Source: Pseudomonadota bacterium
GTDB lineage: Bacteria > Pseudomonadota > Alphaproteobacteria > Rhizobiales > Hyphomicrobiaceae
Assembly: GCA_023426855.1 (NCBI GenBank)
Contig: JAEZBU010000418.1
Span: 1-24,429 of the forward strand
Direction: 5' to 3'
DNA: 24,429 nucleotides
Part shown: positions 7,807 to 17,677 of the stretch, in pieces
How positions within the stretch are numbered: the stretch's first letter is position 1
Layout: every line of letters starts with the position of its first letter
The notes under the pieces: generated by a model
The model's database searches: none
Seen by the model: only the letters and a program-made list of their open reading frames with translations
Told to the model about the DNA's origin: nothing
Translations under genes and position numbers: made by a program

Positions 7807-9009
7807 ATGTCCCTGCCGCTTCAGGGTCTGCGCATATTGGATCTGACCAACGTGATGGCCGGCCCGTTCTGCTGCTATCAGCTTGCGCTGTTGGGCGCGG
7901 AAGTCATCAAGGTCGAACCGCCAGGATCGGGCGATCTGGCGCGCCAACTCGGTGCCGATGTCGAGCTCAATCGCAAGATGATGGGCGCTTCGTTTCTGGC
8001 GCAGAACGCTGGCAAGAAGTCGGTGACGCTGAACCTGAAGTCGCCGCGTGGTCAGGCGTTGTTCCATGAGCTGGTGAAGACCGCGGACGCGGTGGTTGAA
8101 AGCTTCCGACCGGGTGTGATGACACGTCTCGGATCGAACGCGGAAACGCTGCGCGCGCTCAATCCGCGGCTGGTTTACTGCGCGCTGTCCGGCTTTGGCC
8201 AGAAAGGACCGCTGAGCAGCCGCCCGGCCTACGACCAGATTATCCAAGGCATGTCGGGCATCATGAGCGTGACCGGCGACGAGAAAACCGGACCGCTGCG
8301 CGCCGGCTTTCCGGTCAGCGATGCGATCGCCGGTTTGAATGCCGCGATGTCGGTTTCCGCAGCGCTGGCCGGCGCGGCTCGCACCGGCAAGGGCGCGACC
8401 ATCGATGTTTCGATGCTGGAATCGACCATCGCAACGGCCGCTTGGGTCGTCTCGAATTACCTGATCACCGGCCAAATCCCGAAGCCGATGGGCAACGAAA
8501 ACCGTACCGCCAGCCCGTCGGGTACGCTGCGCGCGGCAGATGGGTTGCTGAACATTGCCGCCAACAAGCAGGAGCATTGGGAAAGCGTCGCCAGGGTGCT
8601 TGGCGTGCCCGAACTGATCGAAGATCCGCGCTTCAAGGATCGCGAGGATCGCAAAATCAATCGCGAGGAGCTGAAGGCGCTGCTCGAAACCGTTCTAGTG
8701 ACACGCCCCGCCGAAGAATGGGAACGGCTGTTCAACGAAGCCGGCGTTCCGGCCGGGCGCGTGCTCAATGTCTCGGAAACGGTGGAGCTGGAGCAGCTTC
8801 GCCAACGCGACATGTTCCGCACCTTCGACCAAGTGCCCGGCATCGACAGGCCCGTGACGGTGTCGAACGGCGGCTTCCTGATCGAGGAAGAGGGGCGCGG
8901 CGAGATCGGCCCGCCACCGATGCTCGGTCAGCACAATGAAGACATCCTGACATCTCTCGGCGTGAGCGCCGCGGAGATTGCGGAGCTGAAGGAAAACAAG
9001 ATCATATGA
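7807..9009 (+). CDS. CaiB/BaiF (class III) CoA-transferase family protein
   Basis: Class III CoA-transferases move CoA between an acyl-CoA and a free carboxylic acid through an aspartyl anhydride. This 400-aa protein has the usual length and motifs: LDLTNVMAGPFCCYQLALLGAEVIKVEPP near the N terminus, the NAGKKSVTLNLKSPRG block (residues 67-82), and the catalytic-type Asp143 in PAYDQIIQGMSG. The ATG at 7807 is 1 nt past the IclR stop and follows AGAAGG at good spacing; a reading that starts at 7705 inside the IclR gene is spurious. The next gene, a citryl-CoA-lyase-like protein, overlaps it by ATGA. That suggests the transferase makes the thioester that the lyase cleaves. Substrate specificity cannot be read from sequence; succinyl-, acetyl- or product-CoA could be the donor. 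Confidence 0.92.
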   Translation: MSLPLQGLRILDLTNVMAGPFCCYQLALLGAEVIKVEPPGSGDLARQLGADVELNRKMMGASFLAQNAGKKSVTLNLKSPRGQALFHELVKTADAVVESFRPGVMTRLGSNAETLRALNPRLVYCALSGFGQKGPLSSRPAYDQIIQGMSGIMSVTGDEKTGPLRAGFPVSDAIAGLNAAMSVSAALAGAARTGKGATIDVSMLESTIATAAWVVSNYLITGQIPKPMGNENRTASPSGTLRAADGLLNIAANKQEHWESVARVLGVPELIEDPRFKDREDRKINREELKALLETVLVTRPAEEWERLFNEAGVPAGRVLNVSETVELEQLRQRDMFRTFDQVPGIDRPVTVSNGGFLIEEEGRGEIGPPPMLGQHNEDILTSLGVSAAEIAELKENKII

Positions 9010-9839
9010 GCGACGCGTCGGAGAAACTCGCCGCCGACTGGTGGCGTACGGAAATCATCGATATCGAGCCGGGTTCGATCCGTGTGCGCGGCTTTCCGAT
9101 CGAGCAACTGATCGGCAATATCGATTTCCCGCAGATGATCTGGTTGATGCTGCGCGGCACCGTGCCGAGCAAGGACGAGGCCGATCTGTTCGCCGCGATG
9201 CTGGTGGCTGGCGTCGATCACGGGCCGCAGGCTCCGTCCATCGCCATCGCCCGCATGTCGATGACGTGCGGCATCGGCATAAACAACGCGATGGCAACCG
9301 CCGCCAACGTCCTCGGCGATGTGCATGGTGGTGCCGGCGAGCAGACGATGGAGATCTTCGCCGATATCGTCGCGCGCCAGGAGGCCGGCGCGACGCTTGA
9401 AGACGCCACGCGCGCGTCTCTCGACGACTATCAAGCCAACGTCACGAAATACATTCCGGGTTTCGGCCACCGCTTCCATCCGAAGGATCCGCGCGGGCCT
9501 CGGCTACTGGCACTGGTCGACGCGGCGGCTGAGAAAGGTGTCGTATCGGGGCGTTACGCTGCCATCGGCCGAGCCATTCTCACTGACCTCGAGCGGCGTT
9601 CGGGCCGTCACTTGACCATGAACATCGATGGTAGCGGCGCTGTCATTCTCAGCGAACTCGGCTTCGCGCCGATGCTTGGGCGCGGGCTGTTCGTGCTGTC
9701 GCGCTCCGTTGGCATCCTATCCCACGCCTGGGAACAGCATCAGCAGGGCGGTCGCAATAAGGGACCGATCCCGCGGCAGTGGTCGTACACCTACGCTGGG
9801 CCAGCGCCGCGTGACTATCCGACGGGAGAAGCGAAATGA
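9006..9839 (+). CDS. Citryl-CoA-lyase-like protein (short citrate synthase fold)
   Basis: A 277-aa protein of the citrate synthase superfamily, much shorter than citrate synthase (about 370-435 aa) and close in size to stand-alone citryl-CoA lyase. Family landmarks are in order: DHGPQAPS with His72 (citrate synthase DHG region), GDVHGGAGE with His107 (LHGGAN equivalent), IPGFGHRFHPKDPR with His155 (GFGHR loop), and MNIDG with Asp208 (at the position of the catalytic Asp). Since the histidines and aspartate are kept, it is probably an active enzyme that cleaves a citryl-CoA-type thioester to a 2-oxo acid and an acyl-CoA, or runs the reverse condensation. It overlaps the CoA-transferase before it and the lactonase after it by 4 nt each, so the three are probably co-translated. 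The true acyl group is unknown. A methylcitrate- or alkylcitrate-type substrate is possible. Confidence 0.82.
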   Translation: MSDASEKLAADWWRTEIIDIEPGSIRVRGFPIEQLIGNIDFPQMIWLMLRGTVPSKDEADLFAAMLVAGVDHGPQAPSIAIARMSMTCGIGINNAMATAANVLGDVHGGAGEQTMEIFADIVARQEAGATLEDATRASLDDYQANVTKYIPGFGHRFHPKDPRGPRLLALVDAAAEKGVVSGRYAAIGRAILTDLERRSGRHLTMNIDGSGAVILSELGFAPMLGRGLFVLSRSVGILSHAWEQHQQGGRNKGPIPRQWSYTYAGPAPRDYPTGEAK

Positions 9840-10753
9840 GCCTGTATCCGCCGCCCGCTGTCATCGAGGCCGAAGTCTTCAGTCCGATGCCTTCGAAGTT
9901 CCGCCGCGCCGTGCCGACCGCTTGGGCCAATGCCAACAAGGCCGGGCATCCGATCGACAGCTTCCTGGAAGGTCCGAGCTTCGATCGTGCCGGAAATCTG
10001 TACGTCACCGATATTCCGCACGGCCGCGTGTTTCGCATCGATCCGGCCGGGGAATGGACGCAGGTGACTGAATATGACGGCTGGCCGAACGGCCTGAAGA
10101 TCCATAAGGACGGCCGCATTTTCATCACCGATTACAAGCGCGGCATCGTTCAGCTCGATCCCGAAAGCGGCGCCGTTACACCGGTGATCGAGCACTCACA
10201 TTCCGAGAGCTTCAAGGGCGTCAACGACCTGTTCTTCGCCACCAACGGCGATATGTACTTCACCGATCAGGGCCAGAGCGGTTGGCATGATCCGACTGGC
10301 CGCGTGTTTCGCTATACCGCAGCGGGTCGGCTGGAAAAGCTGATCGACACGATCCCCAGCCCGAACGGCATCGTGCTCAACCTCGCCGAAACGCAGGTTC
10401 TCGTGTCTGTGACGCGCGCGTTGGCGGTATGGCGCATGCCGATCATGCCGGATGGCACGGTGTCGAAGGTTGGCACGTTCATCCAGCTTTCCGGCGGCCT
10501 GTCCGGTCCGGACGGCATGGCACTTGATGAGGAAGGCGGCCTCGTCGTTACGCATGCCGGCATGGCCGTCTGGCATTTCGACCGCCTCGGTCGACCCAAA
10601 CATATGATCACACTGCCGACCGGCTTGTTCGGCACCAACGTGGCATTCGGCGGGCCGGATAATCGCACCGTCTACATCACCGAATCTGAAAGCGGCACCG
10701 TGCTGCGTGCGGAGCTGCCCGTAGCCGGCCGGCCCATGTATTCGCACCAGTGA
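9836..10753 (+). CDS. SMP-30/gluconolactonase-family lactonase
   Basis: A predicted 305-aa, six-bladed beta-propeller metal-dependent lactonase. Metal-site residues expected for SMP-30/gluconolactonase are present: Glu45 in LEGPSFD, Asn130 in FKGVNDL, Asn177 in SPNGIVLN and Asp226 in SGPDGMALDEEGG. Repeated blade patterns (GNLYVTD, GRIFITD, GDMYFTD) are visible. There is no signal peptide, so it acts in the cytoplasm. The ATG at 9836 overlaps the preceding stop by 4 nt. Position between a citryl-CoA-lyase-like gene and isocitrate-lyase-like genes suggests it opens the lactone of a hydroxy-tricarboxylate or similar acid instead of a sugar lactone. That is inferred from context only; some family members are hydrolases of other esters. 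Confidence 0.86.
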   Translation: MSLYPPPAVIEAEVFSPMPSKFRRAVPTAWANANKAGHPIDSFLEGPSFDRAGNLYVTDIPHGRVFRIDPAGEWTQVTEYDGWPNGLKIHKDGRIFITDYKRGIVQLDPESGAVTPVIEHSHSESFKGVNDLFFATNGDMYFTDQGQSGWHDPTGRVFRYTAAGRLEKLIDTIPSPNGIVLNLAETQVLVSVTRALAVWRMPIMPDGTVSKVGTFIQLSGGLSGPDGMALDEEGGLVVTHAGMAVWHFDRLGRPKHMITLPTGLFGTNVAFGGPDNRTVYITESESGTVLRAELPVAGRPMYSHQ

Positions 10754-10762
10754 CCGTCGGCG

Positions 10763-10768
10763 AAGGAG
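10763..10768 (+). promoter_or_regulatory. Ribosome binding site deciding the start at 10777
   Basis: AAGGAG stands 8 nt before the ATG at 10777. An in-frame GTG at 10750 overlaps the lactonase stop but lies upstream of this site, so the ATG is preferred. Confidence 0.75.
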
Positions 10769-10776
10769 AAACAAGA

Positions 10777-11673
10777 ATGAAGCGCACGACGCGCCTGAAG
10801 CAGATGATCGAGCGGCCCGAGATCCTGGTTATGCCGGGAGCCTATGATCCGCTATCGGCCAAGCTGATCGAGCGGGCCGGGTTTGAAGCCGTGCAATGCA
10901 CGGGGCTCGGCATCGTGGCGAGCCATCTCGGTTTGCCGGATGTGTCGGTATTGGCGATGAGCGATATGGCGGCGCGGACGGCTGCAATCGTGCAATCGGT
11001 GGATCTCCCGGTCATGGCTGATGCCGATACAGGCTTCGGCAACGCTGTGAACGTTTGGTACACGGTGCGCAGCATCGAGGCTGCGGGGGCGGCTGGCGTC
11101 AATCTCGAAGACCAGGTGATGCCGAAGCGGTGCGGGCATCTCGACGGCAAGGAAGTCATCTCGATCGAGGAAATGGCTGGCAAGCTGCGTGCGGCTGTCG
11201 ATGCGCGGCAGGATCCGGATTTCGTCATCAACGCGCGTACCGACTCGCTCGCCGTCTATGGCCTGGAAGAGACGGTCCGGCGCGGCAATGCCTACCTCGA
11301 AGCCGGCGCGACGATGGTATTCGTCGACGGCGCTAACGATCGCGAGGCAATCCGCTCGCTGGCTTGCCGTATCAATGGCCCGGTCGCGGTGAACATGGTC
11401 GAGGGTGGTAAGACGCCGGAAGACCTGACGTTCGCCGAGCTCGAAGCGATGGGCGTCGCGCGCGTCAGCCTGCCGATCACGGCGTTCCTGGGCGCGCTGC
11501 GCGGCATGGAAGTGGCGCTGGCGGCCGCCAAGGCGCGCGGAAGTTTCGTCGCCGATCCGGCGCTGGTCTACGGATTTTCCGATGCGCACGAGTTGATCGG
11601 CATGGAACACGTCTACGACTTGGAGCGTCGCTTTCTGCCGGAGGAGAAGCTCGCGGCGAAGTACGCGCGCTGA
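10777..11673 (+). CDS. Isocitrate lyase/PEP mutase superfamily C-C lyase, first copy
   Basis: A 298-aa cytoplasmic TIM-barrel enzyme of the isocitrate lyase/PEP mutase superfamily. Mg-binding Asp82 and Asp84 lie in MADADTGFG, the active-site loop is KRCGH (117-121, Cys119) and a conserved Arg154 is in NARTDS. The Cys loop is characteristic of carbon-carbon lyases of the group (2-methylisocitrate lyase, dimethylmalate lyase, oxaloacetate hydrolase) and argues against PEP mutase. Length fits PrpB-type enzymes. It lies 23 nt after the lactonase and 25 nt before a second paralogue. Likely it cleaves a 2-substituted malate or isocitrate-type acid to pyruvate, glyoxylate or oxalate plus a second product. 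Which one is unknown. Standard prpB context (prpC, prpD) is absent here. Confidence 0.9.
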   Translation: MKRTTRLKQMIERPEILVMPGAYDPLSAKLIERAGFEAVQCTGLGIVASHLGLPDVSVLAMSDMAARTAAIVQSVDLPVMADADTGFGNAVNVWYTVRSIEAAGAAGVNLEDQVMPKRCGHLDGKEVISIEEMAGKLRAAVDARQDPDFVINARTDSLAVYGLEETVRRGNAYLEAGATMVFVDGANDREAIRSLACRINGPVAVNMVEGGKTPEDLTFAELEAMGVARVSLPITAFLGALRGMEVALAAAKARGSFVADPALVYGFSDAHELIGMEHVYDLERRFLPEEKLAAKYAR

Positions 11674-11698
11674 ACACGATAGGATTGCAGGTTACGGA

Positions 11699-12613
11699 AT
11701 GAAGAGTTCACATCAGGCTTATCCGCTGGGTCTGCGGCCGGTCGAAGGACGCAACGCGCGGCTGCGCAAGGCGCTTGAGGCGGGCTTGCTGGTGGCGCCC
11801 GGCTGCTATGATTGCATCACCGGGCGGCTGGTGCAGCAGGCGGGATTCAACGCGACCTACGTCACCGGCTCCGGCATCTCCATGAGCGCGCTGGGCGCGC
11901 CGGACGTTGGCCTGATGTCGTACAGCGAGGTGATGGACCGCGTGAAGCGCATCGCCGACGTGATCGAGATTCCGGTGATCGCGGATATCGATACGGGTTA
12001 TGGCGGGCCGCTGAATGTCATTCGCTGCGTGCGCGAGATGGAAGCGGGCGGCGTCAGCGCGGTGCAGATCGAGGATCAGGCGTGGCCAAAGAAGTGCGGT
12101 CACGAGCCGGGCCGCAAGCTGGTCGATACGCAGGAGATGGTCGGCCGCATCAAGGCTGCCGTCGATGCGCGCCGCGATGAGAATTTCGTCATCATCGCCC
12201 GCACCGATGCGCGCTCGACCGAAGGACTCGACGAGGCGATCGATCGGGCGAACATCTACGCCGAGGCCGGCGCCGACGTGCTGTTCGTGGAGTCGCCGGA
12301 GAGCCTCGACGAGATGCGCCGCGTCACAGCCGAAATTGCCAAGCCGACGCTGGCCAACATGGTGGAGGGCGGCCGTACGCCGATCCCACCCTTGAAGGAT
12401 CTGGAAGCGATCGGCTATCGCCTCGCGATCTTCCCTAACTCGCTGACCCGTACGGTGGCGCGCATGGGCGCGCGCATGCTGGAAGAACTCGGCGGCAAGG
12501 GTAGCCTGGCCGGCTTCTCCGACAACATGGTCGATCACCGTGGTCTTTGGAATCTGTTCGATTATCCCGGCTGGACGGCGCTGGAAGAGCGCTTCACGTC
12601 CGACGGCAAGTAA
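11699..12613 (+). CDS. Isocitrate lyase/PEP mutase superfamily C-C lyase, second copy
   Basis: A 304-aa member of the same superfamily as the preceding gene but clearly diverged. Mg-site Asp96 and Asp98 are in IADIDTGYGG, the catalytic loop is KKCGH (131-135, Cys133), Arg168 is in IARTDARS, and a NMVEGG stretch is shared with its neighbour. It carries an N-terminal extension of about 15 residues relative to the first copy and a distinct C-terminal tail. It begins 25 nt after the first copy and has only a weak ribosome site, so its translation may depend on the upstream gene. Two complete active sites side by side suggest two successive cleavages, two stereoisomers or a mixed oligomer, instead of one redundant copy. 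The product is again best named only at family level. Confidence 0.9.
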   Translation: MKSSHQAYPLGLRPVEGRNARLRKALEAGLLVAPGCYDCITGRLVQQAGFNATYVTGSGISMSALGAPDVGLMSYSEVMDRVKRIADVIEIPVIADIDTGYGGPLNVIRCVREMEAGGVSAVQIEDQAWPKKCGHEPGRKLVDTQEMVGRIKAAVDARRDENFVIIARTDARSTEGLDEAIDRANIYAEAGADVLFVESPESLDEMRRVTAEIAKPTLANMVEGGRTPIPPLKDLEAIGYRLAIFPNSLTRTVARMGARMLEELGGKGSLAGFSDNMVDHRGLWNLFDYPGWTALEERFTSDGK

Positions 12614-12615
12614 CG

Positions 12616-12642
12616 TCGACAGCTCATAAAACACCCTATAAT
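12616..12642 (+). promoter_or_regulatory. Candidate upstream promoter of dnaE
   Basis: TCGACA (12616-12621, 5 of 6 to the -35 consensus) and a perfect TATAAT (12637-12642) are separated by 15 nt, shorter than the ideal 17. A transcript from here would begin near 12649 and carry the hairpin at 12655-12695 at its 5' end. Confidence 0.35.
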
Positions 12643-12654
12643 CATGAGCGCGAA

Positions 12655-12695
12655 CGGGGTGGTGCGATCAACGGCAAGTTGATTGTGCCGCCCCG
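12655..12695 (+). other. Long RNA hairpin between the catabolic cluster and dnaE
   Basis: Arms 12655-12672 and 12678-12695 can pair over 18 positions around a 5-nt loop (GGCAA). Fourteen are Watson-Crick pairs and four are G-U pairs. All four imperfections are G-U on the plus strand and would be A-C mismatches on the minus strand, so the structure is best formed by plus-strand RNA. No U tract follows, so a classical intrinsic terminator is not supported. It could be a processing or terminator-like stem after the cluster or a 5' leader element of dnaE. Confidence 0.6.
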
Positions 12696-12787
12696 TATCG
12701 TTATGTGCGGGCACGGTTTCCAACAGGTCGCGTACAGTCCAATGACGGCAGTTAAGTTGCTCGCTGGCTTGCGCTAATGTCGGCGTC

Positions 12788-16369
<3,582 letters not shown>

Positions 16370-16370
16370 T

Positions 16371-17429
16371 TCAGGCCGGATTGGGTGCGGACGCCTGCAG
16401 CTTCTCGATTTTGCGGCGCTCGCGCAGCGAGTCGATCTCCGCGCCGACAAGGATGATCATCGCCGACAGCCAGATCCAGATCATGAAGCCGATGACGGCG
16501 CCCAGTGATCCGTAAGTCTGGTTGAACGTGCCGAAGCTTCCGACGTACCACGAGAAGCCCATCGACGTGGCGATCCAGAGGATCGTGGCGATGAAGCTGC
16601 CCAAAGTGATCAGCCGCCAGCGCGGTTGCTGTCGGCTGGGACCGAACCTGTAAAGCAGCGACAGAAACAGCAGCATCGTGAACAGCAGCAGCGGCCAGCG
16701 CAGCATCGAGAGCATCCAGGCCGCTTCCGATCTCTCCAGCCCGACGAATGCGAAAATGGCCGGCAGCACGACGATGACGCTGACCGTCAGCATCACGAAC
16801 ACCAGCGTGCCGATGGTAAAGGCGAGAGCTTCGAGGTTGTAGCGCACGAAACTGCGCGTCTCGCTCTCGGCGTGAACGGCATTGAGAGCATCGAACAGCC
16901 CCTTGATGCCCGCGTTGGCGCTCCACAGCGAGATGGCAAGACCCGTAAAGAAATAGATGCTGAGCGCTCCGCCGCCCTGGTTCTGGATCCGCGTGATCTG
17001 ATCGCCGACGATCTCGATCGCACCGCCCGGCAGAACCTCCTGCCAGCCATCCAACTGCTGTTTGATCACGCCGGGATCGGCGAACAGACCATAGAGCGAC
17101 ACCAACGCCGCTACGGCCGGGAACAGTGCGAGCAAGGCGTAGAATGTGACGCCGGCCGCTATCAGCATCACCCGATCTTGCTCTATCCCCTTGTAGAGGC
17201 GTCCGAAAAAACTGCCTGCCGGCGGGGCAGGTGGCGTATCTGCAATCCGGGAGGCGTCCGCAGCAGCGGGTGATGCGGCGGCGGCGACCGTGTGATCAGG
17301 CTGACGGCCGCGTACGAAAATCGCACCAAGGAGTGTTAAACCGACCGCCAGGGACCGCAGCGCCGACCGTGTTGGAGCGGCCTCGGGCGAGACCTGCGCC
17401 TTATCCTCGACGGGAGTATTTTGTGCCAT
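16371..17429 (-). CDS. YihY/BrkB (UPF0761) family membrane protein
   Basis: A 352-aa inner-membrane protein of the family once mislabelled ribonuclease BN; its function is unsettled (a permease-like role has been proposed). The family domain begins near residue 74 (FFGRLYKGIEQDRVMLIAAGVTFYALLALFPAVAALVSLYGL) and includes the LSANAGIKGLFDALN-like segment (here LWSANAGIKGLFDALN) and a GAVIGFMIWIWLSAMIILVGAEID end. About 73 extra N-terminal residues are unusual: a hydrophobic stretch at 27-39 that could be one more helix and an Ala/Pro-rich linker. The ATG at 17429 follows a poor ribosome site and lies in the second copy of a 16-bp tandem repeat; see that repeat. It converges on dnaE and diverges from rpsB. 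Confidence 0.9.
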   Translation of the reverse strand: MAQNTPVEDKAQVSPEAAPTRSALRSLAVGLTLLGAIFVRGRQPDHTVAAAASPAAADASRIADTPPAPPAGSFFGRLYKGIEQDRVMLIAAGVTFYALLALFPAVAALVSLYGLFADPGVIKQQLDGWQEVLPGGAIEIVGDQITRIQNQGGGALSIYFFTGLAISLWSANAGIKGLFDALNAVHAESETRSFVRYNLEALAFTIGTLVFVMLTVSVIVVLPAIFAFVGLERSEAAWMLSMLRWPLLLFTMLLFLSLLYRFGPSRQQPRWRLITLGSFIATILWIATSMGFSWYVGSFGTFNQTYGSLGAVIGFMIWIWLSAMIILVGAEIDSLRERRKIEKLQASAPNPA

Positions 17430-17445
17430 GAGTTTTCTGTGCCAT
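17414..17445 (-). repeat. 16-bp imperfect tandem duplication over the yihY-family start codon
   Basis: On the minus strand two adjacent 16-mers agree at 14 of 16 positions: ATGGCACAGAAAACTC (complement of 17430-17445) and ATGGCACAAAATACTC (complement of 17414-17429). Each begins with ATG. Since 16 is not a multiple of 3, the upstream ATG is in a different frame; it has the better ribosome site (AAGGA) and opens a 14-codon frame that stops at 17401-17403, inside the real gene. Confidence 0.8.
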
Positions 17446-17505
17446 CAGTTTTCCTTGTGCGCTCCCAGTAAGTAGGGCGCGCGGAACGTTCGGCAAACCG
17501 TGGCC

Positions 17506-17533
17506 TTGCTTTTGTTGTGGAATGCCGCTACAT
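17506..17533 (+). promoter_or_regulatory. Candidate rpsB promoter
   Basis: TTGCTT (17506-17511), a 16-nt spacer and CTACAT (17528-17533) resemble the alphaproteobacterial housekeeping pattern (TTG...CTAWAT). It lies about 145 nt before the rpsB start. The -10 falls in the loop of a 10-bp inverted repeat, so initiation could be modulated there. Confidence 0.35.
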
Positions 17534-17548
17534 GGCACGCATTCCACA
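17516..17548. repeat. Perfect 10-bp inverted repeat in the rpsB/yihY divergent region
   Basis: TGTGGAATGC (17516-17525) and GCATTCCACA (17539-17548) are perfect complements around a 13-nt loop. The right arm can alternatively pair with GTGGA at 17550-17554 through TCCAC at 17543-17547, so two exclusive structures are possible if the region is transcribed. As DNA it could be an operator overlapping the candidate rpsB -10. No U tract follows on either strand. Confidence 0.6.
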
Positions 17549-17677
17549 CGTGGATCACGCGCTGCGGCAGGCCGACAACCCTGTTGCTTGCGCTCCGGTG
17601 GGCGTTGCCGTTCCTGAAAAGGCGCGGTGGCCTTCACGATCCGCGGAGGTTCAACCGGAAAAGAAAAGAGATCACGC

